Below are positions 7,957 to 16,476 of a DNA stretch of 64,000 bases, in pieces. The notes beneath the pieces are model-generated. The model had not been told where the DNA came from and did no database searches. It saw only the letters and a list, made by a program, of their open reading frames with translations. The stretch is taken from the NCBI GenBank assembly GCA_965219235.1, contig OZ244721.1, positions 806,001-870,000 on the forward strand. Direction: 5' to 3'. The stretch is from CBDHCC01 sp965219235 (GTDB lineage: Bacteria > Pseudomonadota > Alphaproteobacteria > Sphingomonadales > Sphingomonadaceae). Both the position numbers and the translations under genes were made by a program. Within the stretch, counting starts at the first letter, position 1. Each line of letters opens with the position of its first letter.

Positions 7957-8652
7957 ATGACCGCGCCCGCCGACCCGCCGCCGCCACACCGGCGCAAGGG
8001 GCCGCTGCTGTTCGTGCCCGGCCGATGGCAGCGGCCCGCCATGCTGGCGACGCTGAAGCGAGTCCACGCCTGGACCGGCCTATGGGGCGCGGGTCTGTTC
8101 CTCCTGCTGGGTGCGAGCGGCGTCCTGCTCAACCACCGCTCCGTCCTGCCGATCGACACGGGCAAACCGCGGGAGCTGGCCGAGGTGCGTCTGCCCGTCG
8201 CGCCGGGTGCCATCGCGGACGAGACGGCGCTGGGTCAGTGGGCGCGAGGCGCACTCAACCTCCGGGCCGAGCCGAAGGAGGTCTCGGGCAAGGACCGGCC
8301 AGCCGCCGGCCGCTTCCTGGATCGGGACGTGACGCCGGTCCCCGAATGGAGCCGGGTGTTCGTCCTGCCGAACCAGACGGTGACCGTCACATACGTGCCC
8401 GGCGCGCCGTTCGTGTCGGCCAGGCGGGAGGCGGTGGGCGCGCTCGGCATCCTCAAGAACCTGCACAAGGGCACCGGACTGGGCGTCGCCTGGGTGCTGC
8501 TGCTCGACACGATTGCCGGCGCGCTGGTGGCGATGAGCCTGACCGGATGCCTGCTCTGGTCGCGGCTGCACGGCCCACGCCTGCTCGCTGGAGCGATCGG
8601 CGCAGGCGCGGCGATCTGGGCGCTGGTCGCGAGCGTGCCGCTGTTCGGATGA
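7957..8652 (+). CDS. PepSY-associated inner-membrane protein
   Basis: The 231-residue protein has a charged N-terminus followed by RVHAWTGLWGAGLFLLLGAS, the first helix of PepSY-associated membrane proteins, then a periplasmic domain (about residues 65-165). ILKNLHKGTGLGVAWVLLLD and a further two helices complete it near the C-terminus. Proteins of this sort commonly sit next to TonB siderophore receptors and are thought to help release or reduce iron in the periplasm or inner membrane; the exact reaction is not established. It begins 3 nt after the receptor gene, so the two are probably co-transcribed. Confidence 0.8.
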   Translation: MTAPADPPPPHRRKGPLLFVPGRWQRPAMLATLKRVHAWTGLWGAGLFLLLGASGVLLNHRSVLPIDTGKPRELAEVRLPVAPGAIADETALGQWARGALNLRAEPKEVSGKDRPAAGRFLDRDVTPVPEWSRVFVLPNQTVTVTYVPGAPFVSARREAVGALGILKNLHKGTGLGVAWVLLLDTIAGALVAMSLTGCLLWSRLHGPRLLAGAIGAGAAIWALVASVPLFG

Positions 8653-8716
8653 CCATCCCGCAGAGGTCCTGCGCGCGACGCGATCGAGCCGGGACACCCC
8701 CCGCGCCTCGCGCCGA

Positions 8717-8745
8717 TTGACGCTTGAGGGCGGCGCACCTAACCC
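8717..8745 (+). promoter_or_regulatory. Candidate accA promoter (possibly leaderless)
   Basis: TTGACG (8717-8722) and TAACCC (8740-8745) are separated by 17 bases. With the ATG at 8754 the mRNA would have almost no leader. The -10 match is weak. Confidence 0.3.
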
Positions 8746-8753
8746 GCTCGTCC

Positions 8754-9701
8754 ATGCCGGTGAGCTATCTCGACTTCGAAAAGCCCGTCGCCGACCTGGA
8801 CGCCCGCCTGATCGAACTGCGCGCGCTGACCGGCGACGACGCGCTCGACATCGGGGCGGAGGTCGACCGGCTGACCGCCAAGTCCGAGCGCGCGCTGCGC
8901 GACCTCTACGCCCGCCTGACGCCGTGGCAGAAGACGCAGGTCGCCCGCCATCCCGACCGGCCCCATCTGAAGCACTTCGTGGCCGGCCTGTTCACCGACT
9001 GGACGCCGCTCGCCGGCGACCGCGCCTTCGGCGACGACCAGGCCATCCTGGGCGGCCTCGCCCGGCTCGACAGGCGGCGGGTGATGGTGATCGGGCACGA
9101 GAAGGGCGACGACACCAAGAGCCGCATCCGCCACAACTTCGGCATGGGCAAGCCGGAGGGCTACCGCAAGGCGATCCGGCTGATGGACCTCGCCGACCGC
9201 TTTGGCCTGCCGGTGGTGACGCTGGTCGACACGTCGGGCGCGTTTCCCGGCGTGCAGGCGGAGGAGCGCGGGCAGGCGGAGGCGATCGCGCGCTCCACCG
9301 AACGCGGCCTGGCGCTGGGCGTGCCCAACGTGGCCGCGATCGTCGGCGAGGGCGGCTCCGGCGGGGCGCTCGCGCTCGCGGCGGCGAACCGCGTGCTGAT
9401 GTTCGAGCACGCGGTCTATTCGGTGATCTCGCCGGAAGGCTGCGCGTCGATCCTGTGGCGCACGTCCGACAGGGCGGCGGACGCGGCCGACGCGATGGGC
9501 ATCACCGCGGACCGGCTGCTGGCGATGGGGGTGATCGACGCCGTGGTGCCCGAGCCGCTGGGCGGCGCGCACCGCGACCACGGCGCCGCGGTCTCCGCGC
9601 TCGGCGGGGCGCTGAGGGCGGAGCTGGACGCGCTGGCCGGCCTGACCCCCGACGAGGTCCGCGCGGCGCGGCGCGAGAAGTATCTCAACATCGGCGCCTG
9701 A
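8754..9701 (+). CDS. accA: Acetyl-CoA carboxylase carboxyltransferase, alpha subunit
   Basis: The 315-residue product starting MPVSYLDFEKPVADL is full length for AccA, which with AccD transfers carboxyl from biotin to acetyl-CoA to make malonyl-CoA for fatty-acid synthesis. Clear family motifs are KSRIRHNFGMGKPEGYRKA, LVDTSGAFPG and the oxyanion-hole region GEGGSGGALALA, followed by SVISPEGCASILWR. I chose the ATG at 8754 because homologues begin here; an upstream in-frame start at 8724 would add an unlikely tail. No clear ribosome site precedes 8754. A TTGACG/TAACCC pair at 8717-8745 would place the transcript start almost at the ATG. Confidence 0.95.
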   Translation: MPVSYLDFEKPVADLDARLIELRALTGDDALDIGAEVDRLTAKSERALRDLYARLTPWQKTQVARHPDRPHLKHFVAGLFTDWTPLAGDRAFGDDQAILGGLARLDRRRVMVIGHEKGDDTKSRIRHNFGMGKPEGYRKAIRLMDLADRFGLPVVTLVDTSGAFPGVQAEERGQAEAIARSTERGLALGVPNVAAIVGEGGSGGALALAAANRVLMFEHAVYSVISPEGCASILWRTSDRAADAADAMGITADRLLAMGVIDAVVPEPLGGAHRDHGAAVSALGGALRAELDALAGLTPDEVRAARREKYLNIGA

Positions 9702-9780
9702 CGGGCGGCAGGAACCATTCGCCCACCACGCGGGTTCCGAGCGGCGGGGACGTGCATCGATTTGCATGAAGGGGACTACC

Positions 9781-11262
9781 ATGACCAAGATATTCGCGCT
9801 CGGCCTGTCGGCCGCCACGCTGACGCTCACCGGCTGCGCAGGCGGGCTCGGCGGCCCTCCGCCATCGGCCGCGGACGTCCGGCCGCAGGCGATCAGCCAG
9901 CAGGACCGCACCGAGGGAGCCAAGGCGAACCAGGAATTCCTCGCTGAATATGGCGGCGCATACGCCGGCAACCAGGCGTCCTACGTCCGGCAGGTGGGGC
10001 AGAAGATCGCCTTCCAGTCCGGCATCGCGTCGAGCCCGAGCGACTTTACGATTAGCCTGCTGAACTCGCCGGTGAACAACGCCTTCGCGATCCCCGGCGG
10101 CTATGTCTACGTCACCCGCCAGCTGATGGGCCTGATGAACAACGAGGCGGAGCTGGCCTTCGTGCTGGGCCACGAGGTCGGCCACGTCGCCGCCGGCCAC
10201 TCCCGCCAGCGCGAGAGCCAGGCGAACAAGACCGGGCTGCTCGGCGCCCTGGGCCAGGTGATCGCCGGCGTCGTGCTGGGCGACAGCGCGCTGGGGCAGC
10301 TGGGCCAGCAGATCATCGGCACCGGCGCGCAGGCCGCGATCCTGGGCTATTCGCGCAACCAGGAGTACCAGGCGGACGATCTGGGGATCCTCTACCTGCA
10401 GAAGGCGGGGTACGATCCCCTCGCCTCGTCGACCGTGCTCGCCTCGCTCGCCGCCCAGACGGACCTGGACGCGCGGGTCACGGGCAACGCGCGCACGCTG
10501 CCGGAATGGGCGAGCACCCATCCGGACCCCGCCGCGCGGGTGCAGCGCGCGCGCGAGCTGGCGCAGTCGCGGGGCGGCGCCGGTGGCACGCTGAACCGCG
10601 ACGCCTTCCTGGGCGCGGTCGACGCGCTGCTCTACGACGACGATCCGGCGCAGGGCGTGGTGCGCGGCGGCCGCTTCCTGCACCCGCAGCTGCGCTTCCG
10701 TTTCGACGCGCCGCGCGGCTACACGCTCGCCAACGGCGCGGACGCCGTGTCGGTCAGTGGGCAGAACGGTCAGGCGCAGCTGAAGGCCGGGGGCAAGGTG
10801 TCGGCGAGCCAGCTGGATGAGTATATCGGCCGCGTCTTCGCGGGCGTGGGCGGCTCGCTCAGGCCCGGCGCGATCCGGCGCACCACGATCAACGGCGTGC
10901 CCGCCGCATACTCGTCCGCCACGGCGCAGACGCAGCAGGGCAATGTCGATGTGGGCGTGGTGGCCTATTCGTTGAACGGCCAGGCCTATCACTTCCTCAC
11001 CCTGACCCAGGCGGGGCAGGGCTTCGGACCGTTCAGTTCGATGGTCGAGAGCTTCGCGCCCCTGTCCGCCAGCGAGGCGGCGCAGATCAAGGCGCGGGTG
11101 ATCGACGTGGTGACGGTGCGCGCCGGCGACACCGCGTCGTCGCTGGCCGGGCGGATGGCCTATGACGACTTCCAGCTCGAACGCTTCCTGGTGCTGAACG
11201 GGATGGGCGGGCGCGACGCGCTGCAGGCCGGGCAGAAGGTCAAGATCGTCCGCTATCGCTGA
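9781..11262 (+). CDS. M48 family zinc metalloprotease lipoprotein with C-terminal LysM-like domain
   Basis: The 493-residue product has a lipoprotein signal (LTLTGC, Cys at about residue 18), then the M48 peptidase region with the zinc motif HEVGH (about residue 132) and the downstream glutamate in NQEYQADDLG. This is followed by a helical repeat region and a C-terminal segment reading VTVRAGDTASSLAGRM, like a LysM peptidoglycan-binding domain. It is probably a periplasmic quality-control protease related to BepA/YfgC. The ATG at 9781 has an AAGGGGA ribosome site; an ATG 15 nt upstream lacks one. The preceding accA gene ends 79 nt earlier. Confidence 0.85.
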   Translation: MTKIFALGLSAATLTLTGCAGGLGGPPPSAADVRPQAISQQDRTEGAKANQEFLAEYGGAYAGNQASYVRQVGQKIAFQSGIASSPSDFTISLLNSPVNNAFAIPGGYVYVTRQLMGLMNNEAELAFVLGHEVGHVAAGHSRQRESQANKTGLLGALGQVIAGVVLGDSALGQLGQQIIGTGAQAAILGYSRNQEYQADDLGILYLQKAGYDPLASSTVLASLAAQTDLDARVTGNARTLPEWASTHPDPAARVQRARELAQSRGGAGGTLNRDAFLGAVDALLYDDDPAQGVVRGGRFLHPQLRFRFDAPRGYTLANGADAVSVSGQNGQAQLKAGGKVSASQLDEYIGRVFAGVGGSLRPGAIRRTTINGVPAAYSSATAQTQQGNVDVGVVAYSLNGQAYHFLTLTQAGQGFGPFSSMVESFAPLSASEAAQIKARVIDVVTVRAGDTASSLAGRMAYDDFQLERFLVLNGMGGRDALQAGQKVKIVRYR

Positions 11263-11319
11263 CGCGAAAAGGGCGGCCGGATCGCGCCGGCCGCCCGAGT
11301 CGTTCCAGGATGAGGACGC

Positions 11320-11511
11320 TTACGTGCCTGGCGCGCGCGCGGTGGCCGTTTCCATCTGGGTCGAGGTGGTGTTCATCGTGTTGCCGATCTGGTTGCCCAG
11401 CGTACCCATCGCGGTGATCGCGGCGACGGCGATCAGCGCGGCGATCAGGCCGTATTCGATGGCGGTGGCGCCCTTCCTGTCGGCGGCGAAGGTCTTGAAA
11501 ATGGTCGTCAT
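11320..11511 (-). CDS. Flp/Fap-type pilin
   Basis: The 63-residue product has a short charged leader ending in RKG, then ATAIEYGLIAALIAVAAI. This is the type IVb Flp signature in which prepilin peptidase cuts after the glycine and leaves Glu and Tyr at mature positions 5 and 6. The remainder is a short Asn/Thr-rich tail. Such pilins form Tad pili used in surface attachment. A second Flp gene lies 99 bp upstream on the same strand. No other tad assembly gene is in the window, so these are either satellite pilins for a distant tad cluster or remnants. Confidence 0.85.
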   Translation of the reverse strand: MTTIFKTFAADRKGATAIEYGLIAALIAVAAITAMGTLGNQIGNTMNTTSTQMETATARAPGT

Positions 11512-11610
11512 GGCTGGTCTCCTGTGGAACGGTGTCGGTGCCCGACCGCATCGGGCGATCCCGGGCGGCGGGCTCGGATTACCGCCCCAGCCGTCTCCAA
11601 AACGTTAACG

Positions 11611-11799
11611 TCAGCGCGCCGTGGACACGGAATTTTCGACGTAGTCCCACATGTTCTGCAGGCCGCCGCCGAAGTTGTTCATGCCGGCGATGGCGGCGAT
11701 CACGATCAGCGCGGCGATCAGGCCGTATTCGACGGCGGTCGCACCGCGACCGTCCGATCGGAACTGGCGCAACGTGGGCCGGGTCGGCGGCATGGGCAC
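11611..11799 (-). CDS. Second Flp/Fap-type pilin
   Basis: The 62-residue product carries GRGATAVEYGLIAALIVIAAI, the same prepilin-cleavage and hydrophobic-core motif as the neighbouring pilin, with a longer basic leader of about 18 residues and a different tail (FGGGLQNMWDYVENSVSTAR). It is typical in length. The two are diverged paralogues rather than a recent duplication. They are 99 bp apart and on the same strand. Confidence 0.85.
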   Translation of the reverse strand: MPMPPTRPTLRQFRSDGRGATAVEYGLIAALIVIAAIAGMNNFGGGLQNMWDYVENSVSTAR

Positions 11800-11836
11800 T
11801 CTCCAGGGGAACGCCCCACGGGCTAGACCGCCGGGG

Positions 11837-12730
11837 TTAAGAGGATGTGGACGACCCCGCGACGTCCGCGCCGCCCGGCCGCAGCGCGGAGGCCAGCGAG
11901 GCGCCGCCGCTGCCCCGCGCGGCGGGTCGCGGCTGGTCGGGACCCGGCGACCAGGCGGTGAGCGTCAGCAGGTTCAGCCGCTCCGCCACCCGCCCGTCCG
12001 CGCCCGCGCGCGCCCCGAAGCGCTCCTCCGCCACGGCCAGCCAGCGGCGGGAGAGCGGCCGCACGGGGCCGTCCAGCACGCGCGTCCAGCCGTGGTCCCT
12101 CAGGTCCGCGAACACGCGCGCGAGCGAGCGGTAGGCGAGGTCGATCGCGTCCACCTCCGCCACCGGCAGGACCAGTCCCGCGCGCGCCGCGAGGTCGCCC
12201 AGCGCGCGCACCTCGACCAGCGGGTGGAAGCGGGCGCTGGCGGAGCCCTGGACCGCCAGGTCCGCCGCCAGGCACGCCTCGCGCGCCGCCGCGAAGGACC
12301 CCGCCCCGGGAAAGCTCGCCAGCAGCAGACCGTCGGGCCGGAGCGCGCGGCGCAGGAGCGACAGCGCGCCGGGCAGGTCGTCGACCACGTCCAGCCCGCC
12401 CGCGCTCACCACCAGGTCGAACGGACCCGGCGGCAGGTCGGGCGTGTCCTCCAGCGCCGTCGCCGCGCCGCGCAGCCGGGCGGCGACGGGGCCGACCTGC
12501 ACCTCGGTCACCGCCACGCCCCGGGCCGCCAGCCCCTGGGGCAGCGCCGGATCGCGCGGGTTCAGCACCAGCGCGCGCGCCAGCGGGCGGGTGACGCTGT
12601 CCACCCGGTCGAGCAGGTCCTCGGTCACGCGCGCGTGGAAGTCGGGCGCGCCGTCCCGCCCCCGCCAATAGCGGTCGCAGCGCAGTGCGCGGCGGCGCGG
12701 ATCGAAGATGCGGGGCGGGGCGAGGCTCAC
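11837..12730 (-). CDS. SAM-dependent methyltransferase, BioC/NDUFAF5-like
   Basis: The product of about 297 residues begins near LAPPRIFDPRRRALRCDR and has a degenerate class I methyltransferase fold. ALVLNPRDPALPQGLAARG occupies the place of the SAM-binding loop, FDLVVSAGGLDVVDDLPGAL is the motif IV-like region, and ALRPDGLLLASFPGAGSF follows. Alphaproteobacteria commonly carry such a gene divergent from comF; eukaryotic relatives act in complex I assembly, but the bacterial substrate is not known. The open frame extends to a GTG at 12781, which would overlap comF; homologues start near the GTG at 12730. The C-terminal 40 residues are low-complexity Ser/Ala/Pro. Confidence 0.7.
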   Translation of the reverse strand: MSLAPPRIFDPRRRALRCDRYWRGRDGAPDFHARVTEDLLDRVDSVTRPLARALVLNPRDPALPQGLAARGVAVTEVQVGPVAARLRGAATALEDTPDLPPGPFDLVVSAGGLDVVDDLPGALSLLRRALRPDGLLLASFPGAGSFAAAREACLAADLAVQGSASARFHPLVEVRALGDLAARAGLVLPVAEVDAIDLAYRSLARVFADLRDHGWTRVLDGPVRPLSRRWLAVAEERFGARAGADGRVAERLNLLTLTAWSPGPDQPRPAARGSGGASLASALRPGGADVAGSSTSS

Positions 12731-12774
12731 CCGGGCGCTTGTGCCGGCCGCGCGCAAGGGCAACAAGGGCGGAC

Positions 12775-13455
12775 GTGACACCGGCCCTCCAGCTCCTGGC
12801 GCGCGCCGCCGCTCCGGCGGTCGACTACGCCCTGCCGCCGCGTTGTCCCGGCTGCGGCGGCATCGTGCCGGGCGCCACCGCCTTCTGCCTGCCGTGCTGG
12901 TCCGCGCTCGATCCGCTGGGCGAGACGGAGGGGCCGGTGCCCCGGGGCCTGGACGCCGTGGCGGCCGCCTGCGGCTATGGCGAGGTCTCGCGCGCCGTCG
13001 TGCTGGCCTTCAAGCACGGCAACCGGCCGCGACTCGCGCGGATCATGGGCGGGTTGATGGCGCGTTCGCTCGACCGGCTCGACGTCGCGCGCGACGCGGT
13101 GCTGGTGCCGGTGCCGCTACACCGCGCCCGGCTGTGGCGGCGCGGCTACAACCAGGCGGCGCTCCTCGCCCGCGAGGTGGGCGCACGCGCGGGCCTGGAG
13201 CACGTTCCCGACGCGCTCGTCCGCACCCGCGCCACCGCGCCGCAGCATCTGGGTCGCGCGGCGCGCGCCGCGGCGGTGGCGGACGCCTTCGCCGTGTCGC
13301 GCGCCGGGGCGGGGGTGGCGCGGGGTCGCGATCTGGTGCTGGTGGACGACGTGCTGACCACGGGTGCCACCGCGAGCGGCTGCGCGATGGCGCTGCGAAA
13401 GGGGGGCGCGCGGTCGGTTCGGCTGCTATGCTGGGCGCGCGTCGCCACCTCCTGA
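12775..13455 (+). CDS. comF: ComF family phosphoribosyltransferase-like protein
   Basis: The 226-residue product has an N-terminal zinc-ribbon-like CPGCGG...CLPCW (about residues 23-42). A central conserved GYGEVSRAVVLAFKHGNRP follows, then VPLHRARLWRRGYNQAALLA and a C-terminal PRPP-binding loop VLVDDVLTTGATA. That is the full ComF architecture; family members are linked to DNA uptake and processing, with no firm enzymatic activity known. A GTG at 12775 is the preferred start because upstream frame is antisense to the methyltransferase. Glutaredoxin follows after 11 nt. Confidence 0.85.
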   Translation: MTPALQLLARAAAPAVDYALPPRCPGCGGIVPGATAFCLPCWSALDPLGETEGPVPRGLDAVAAACGYGEVSRAVVLAFKHGNRPRLARIMGGLMARSLDRLDVARDAVLVPVPLHRARLWRRGYNQAALLAREVGARAGLEHVPDALVRTRATAPQHLGRAARAAAVADAFAVSRAGAGVARGRDLVLVDDVLTTGATASGCAMALRKGGARSVRLLCWARVATS

Positions 13456-13466
13456 AAGGACCCGAC

Positions 13467-13724
13467 TTGCCGACCGTCGAACTCTACACGAAGGCGACCT
13501 GCCCCTATTGCTGGCGCGCCAAGCGGCTCCTCGACGGCAAGGGGATCGCCTATGCCGAGCACGACATCACGATGGGCGGCCCGAAGCGCGCCGAGATGCT
13601 GGAACGATCGGAAGGCGCCCGGACCGTGCCGCAGATCTTCGTCGACGGACGGCGGATCGGCGGCAGCGACGACCTGGCGCGGCTGGAGCGCGAGGGGCGG
13701 CTGGACGCGCTCCTGGGCCTGTGA
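13467..13724 (+). CDS. grxC: Glutaredoxin 3
   Basis: The 85-residue protein has the dithiol active site CPYC at residues 11-14, then TVPQIFVDGRRIGGSDDL, which carries the cis-proline and the glutathione-binding loop. The length is standard for GrxC. The likely start is a TTG at 13467, seven bases after a GAAAGGA ribosome site; the next upstream ATG would overlap comF. The nitrilase gene starts within the last bases of this one (GTGA), which links a glutathione-dependent reductase with a probable glutathione-repair enzyme. Confidence 0.9.
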   Translation: MPTVELYTKATCPYCWRAKRLLDGKGIAYAEHDITMGGPKRAEMLERSEGARTVPQIFVDGRRIGGSDDLARLEREGRLDALLGL

Positions 13725-14578
13725 CCCGTCTGCCCGTGACTCGCCTGACGATCGCGCTGGCGCAGATGACGGGCGACATCGACCCGCGGGCGAACGCGCG
13801 CGCGATCGTCGAGGCCGCCGAACGGGCAAGCGACGCGGGGGCGTCGCTGCTGCTGACGCCGGAGATGTCGAACCTGCTGGACCGCGACCGGGCGCGCGCG
13901 TCGGCCCGGATCGGACCGCTGGAGGAGGACGCGGTCGTCCGCGCCGCGCGCGAGGCGGCCGCCGCGCACGGGCTGGCGATCGCGCTCGGGTCGGTCGCGG
14001 TCCGCGACGCGGGCGAGGAGCGGCTGTCGAACCGATCGGTCTTCATCGACGACACCGGCGCGGTGCGCGCGACCTACGACAAGATGCACCTGTTCGACGT
14101 GGCGCTGGGCGGCGGCGACGACTGGCGCGAGTCGGCCGCCTATCGGCCGGGCGAACGGGCTGTGGTGGCGGAGTGGCGGGGCGTGCGCTTCGGCCTGTCG
14201 GTCTGCTACGACCTGCGCTTCCCCGCGCTCTACCAGGCGTTGAGCGGGGCGGGGGCGGAGGTGCTGCTGGTGCCGGCCGCCTTCACCCGGCCCACGGGAG
14301 AGGCGCACTGGCTGACGCTCCTCAAGGCGCGCGCGATCGAGAACGCGGCCTTCGTCGTCGCGGCCGCGCACACCGGCGAGCACCCGGACGGGCGCAGCAC
14401 CTGGGGCCATTCGGTCGTCGTCGACCCGTGGGGCGAGGTGCTGCTCGACATGGGAGACGAGCCGGGGCTGGGCCGGGCGACGCTGGACCTGGCGCGGGTG
14501 GCGGAGGTGCGGGCACGCATCGACGTGATCGGCCATCGGCGGGAGGTGGGGGGTCCGGATCGACCCCCCTCCCTCTGA
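13721..14578 (+). CDS. Carbon-nitrogen hydrolase, probably deaminated glutathione amidase
   Basis: The 285-residue product has the nitrilase catalytic triad: Glu in LLTPEMSN (about residue 48), Lys in YDKMHLFDV (about 118) and Cys in LSVCYDLRFP (about 164). The KMHLFDV and YDLRFPALYQ wording is that of the Nit1 group, whose members remove deaminated glutathione. Adjacency to grxC supports this. The start is a GTG overlapping the grxC stop; a second GTG lies 15 nt on. The last residues (DRPPSL) and the stop codon lie inside a palindromic repeat at 14563-14589, so the C-terminus seems set by that repeat. Confidence 0.85.
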   Translation: MTRLPVTRLTIALAQMTGDIDPRANARAIVEAAERASDAGASLLLTPEMSNLLDRDRARASARIGPLEEDAVVRAAREAAAAHGLAIALGSVAVRDAGEERLSNRSVFIDDTGAVRATYDKMHLFDVALGGGDDWRESAAYRPGERAVVAEWRGVRFGLSVCYDLRFPALYQALSGAGAEVLLVPAAFTRPTGEAHWLTLLKARAIENAAFVVAAAHTGEHPDGRSTWGHSVVVDPWGEVLLDMGDEPGLGRATLDLARVAEVRARIDVIGHRREVGGPDRPPSL

Positions 14579-14589
14579 GGGAGGGGGGT
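14563..14589. repeat. GC-rich palindrome at the 3' end of the nitrilase gene
   Basis: ACCCCCCTCCCTC and its exact complement meet around a single T, with the nitrilase stop codon at the centre. It belongs to the CCCTCCC/GGGAGGG palindrome class found in several gaps of this window and may also act as a terminator. Confidence 0.6.
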
Positions 14590-14643
14590 TCAGTGCCCCC
14601 TCCATTGATCGCGCTTCCCCGCTCCCCTATTCCGCTCCCCGGC

Positions 14644-14720
14644 GCGCCCGTAGCTCAGCAGGATAGAGCATCGGATTCCTAATCCGGAGGCCATGGGTTC
14701 GAATCCCGTCGGGCGCACCA
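14644..14720 (+). tRNA. tRNA-Arg (anticodon CCU)
   Basis: The 77-nt cloverleaf has a GCGCCCG/CGGGCGC acceptor stem, a D arm from GTAGCTCAGCAGG, an anticodon stem TCGGA/TCCGG around the loop TTCCTAA (anticodon CCT, reading AGG), and a T loop GTTCGAATC. CCA is encoded in the DNA at 14718-14720. It is the only tRNA gene seen in the window. Confidence 0.97.
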
Positions 14721-14745
14721 CCGGCCTTCCTTTCCGGGCGACACG

Positions 14746-15369
14746 ATGCGCGACAGCTTCCCCGATCCCACCGACGCCGACGACGGCCTGACCCCGGACG
14801 GCAAGCCGGCGGTCCCCGACGACGTGGCCGAGGCCGTCCGCACCCTGATCCGCTGGGCCGGCGACGATCCGGCGCGCGAGGGCCTGGTCGACACGCCCAA
14901 GCGGGTCGCGCGCGCCTGGAAGGAATATTGCCGCGGCTATGGCGAAGACCCGGCCGTCCATCTCGGCCGCACCTTCGACGAGGTCGGCGGCTATGACGAG
15001 ATCGTGCTCCTCAAGGACATCCCGTTCCAGTCGCAGTGCGAGCACCACATGGCCCCGATCATCGGGCGCGCGCACATCGCCTATCTGCCGCGTGACCGGG
15101 TGGTGGGCATCTCCAAGCTCGCGCGCGTGCTCCACGGCTTCGCGGCGCGGCTGCAGGTGCAGGAGCGGCTGACCGCGGAGGTGGCGGCGTGCATCCGCGA
15201 CCACCTGAACCCGCACGGCGTCGCCGTCGTGCTGGAGGCGGAGCACAGCTGCATGACCGCGCGGGGCGTGCGCACGCCCGGCGTCGGCATGGTGACGTCG
15301 CGCCTCCACGGCTGCTTCCTGGACGACCAGGCGAGCCGCAAGGAAGTGCTCAGCCTGATGGGCTATTGA
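14746..15369 (+). CDS. folE: GTP cyclohydrolase I
   Basis: The 207-residue product opens pterin synthesis by converting GTP to dihydroneopterin triphosphate. The zinc and catalytic residues are visible in QCEHHMAPIIGRAHIAYLP (about residues 90-108) and HSCMTARGVR (about 165-175); the N-terminal DTPKRVARAWKEY is also typical. It is a standard type IA enzyme in length. It starts 25 nt after the tRNA. Its stop overlaps the corA start as TGATG, so the two are coupled in translation although their functions are unrelated. Confidence 0.95.
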   Translation: MRDSFPDPTDADDGLTPDGKPAVPDDVAEAVRTLIRWAGDDPAREGLVDTPKRVARAWKEYCRGYGEDPAVHLGRTFDEVGGYDEIVLLKDIPFQSQCEHHMAPIIGRAHIAYLPRDRVVGISKLARVLHGFAARLQVQERLTAEVAACIRDHLNPHGVAVVLEAEHSCMTARGVRTPGVGMVTSRLHGCFLDDQASRKEVLSLMGY

Positions 15370-16328
15370 TGCTGGTCGTCGTCGACGGACAGGGGGTGGA
15401 GCGGCCGGCGGACTCCATCGCCGCCGGCTCCGCACTGTGGATCGACCTGTTGCGCGCCACGCCCGACGAGGTGGCGACCGTCGAGTCGGCGACCGGCACG
15501 AACCTGCCGAGCGCCGACGACCGCGCCGCCATCGAACAATCCAGCCGCCTGATCCGCGACGACGATGCGCTCTACCTCACCGCCACGGTGCTGACCGGGC
15601 TGGACGACGAGGAGCCGCGCGGCACGCCGATTGCCTTCGTGCTGAACGCGCGTCACCTGATCACGGTGCGCGACGAGGCGCCCCGCTCCTTCGAGCGGTT
15701 CCGCGAGAAACTGGCGACCAAGCACCGGCCGCTCGATGCCCCGTTGATGCTCGTGGCGCTGATCGACGCGTTGTCGGACCGACTGGCGGACGAGCTGGAG
15801 GCGATCGCGCGCGACGTGCAGGCGGTGTCCGACCGGCTGTTCCGCCGCCCCGAAGCGGCCACGCGCACCGACGGCGACGAGCTGCAGGCGACGATCGTCA
15901 CGATCGGGCGGCTGCAGGACCGGCTGACGAAGGCGCGCGAGAGTTCGTCCAGCCTGGAGCGGCTGCTGTCCTTCTTCACCGGCTTCGATCATCTGTGCGA
16001 CGAACAGGACGTGCGGGCGCGGGCGGAGAGCGTGCGGGGCGACCTGCACGGCCTGGTCGAGAACGCGGCCTATCAGACGAACACGGCGCAGTTCCTGCTC
16101 GACACCACGCTGGGCCTGATCAGCGTCGACCAGAACAACGTCATGGAGATCGTGTCGGTCGTGTCGGTGGTGTTCGTGCCCCCGACGCTGGTGGCGAGCA
16201 TCTGGGGGATGAACTTCGCCCACATGCCGGAGCTGCGCGAGCCCTGGGGCTACCCGCTGGGCTTGGCCGTCATCGCGCTGTCGGCGGTGCTGCCGTACCT
16301 GTTCTTCCGATGGAAGCGGTGGCTGTGA
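15369..16328 (+). CDS. CorA family magnesium/divalent cation transporter
   Basis: The 319-residue protein has a long soluble N-terminal domain and two C-terminal helices (about residues 257-280 and 295-315). The first ends in the CorA signature GMN (WGMNFAHMPEL), which forms the pore filter; VVFVPPTLVASIW precedes it. CorA proteins are pentameric inner-membrane channels for magnesium and sometimes other divalent ions. Sequence does not separate CorA from related zinc or nickel exporters of the family. It is translationally coupled to folE through a TGATG overlap. Confidence 0.9.
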   Translation: MLVVVDGQGVERPADSIAAGSALWIDLLRATPDEVATVESATGTNLPSADDRAAIEQSSRLIRDDDALYLTATVLTGLDDEEPRGTPIAFVLNARHLITVRDEAPRSFERFREKLATKHRPLDAPLMLVALIDALSDRLADELEAIARDVQAVSDRLFRRPEAATRTDGDELQATIVTIGRLQDRLTKARESSSSLERLLSFFTGFDHLCDEQDVRARAESVRGDLHGLVENAAYQTNTAQFLLDTTLGLISVDQNNVMEIVSVVSVVFVPPTLVASIWGMNFAHMPELREPWGYPLGLAVIALSAVLPYLFFRWKRWL

Positions 16329-16338
16329 CGATCAAGAC

Positions 16339-16465
16339 CCCTCTCCCCTTCAAGGGAGAGGGTTGGGAGAGGGGAACGATACGGCGACCTGGCATACAGC
16401 TGGCCCCCTCGTGCCCCTCTCCCTCGCCGCTTCGCGGCTCTCCCTCTCCCCTGAAGGGGAGAGGG
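16339..16465. repeat. Pair of CCCTCTCCC palindromes
   Basis: CCCTCTCCC/GGGAGAGGG flanks a 6-base loop at 16339-16362, and a 10-bp stem CCCTCTCCCC with loop TGAA lies at 16442-16465. The two hairpins sit in the convergent gap between corA and rplI and are separated by another CCCTCTCCCTCGCC...CTCTCCC segment. They may also terminate both transcripts. Confidence 0.7.
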
Positions 16466-16476
16466 CTGCGACGGCC

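Noticed and set aside
5896..8067. Minus-strand open frame of about 720 codons
   Set aside because: It is antisense to a TonB receptor with full family motifs; the translation is low-complexity.
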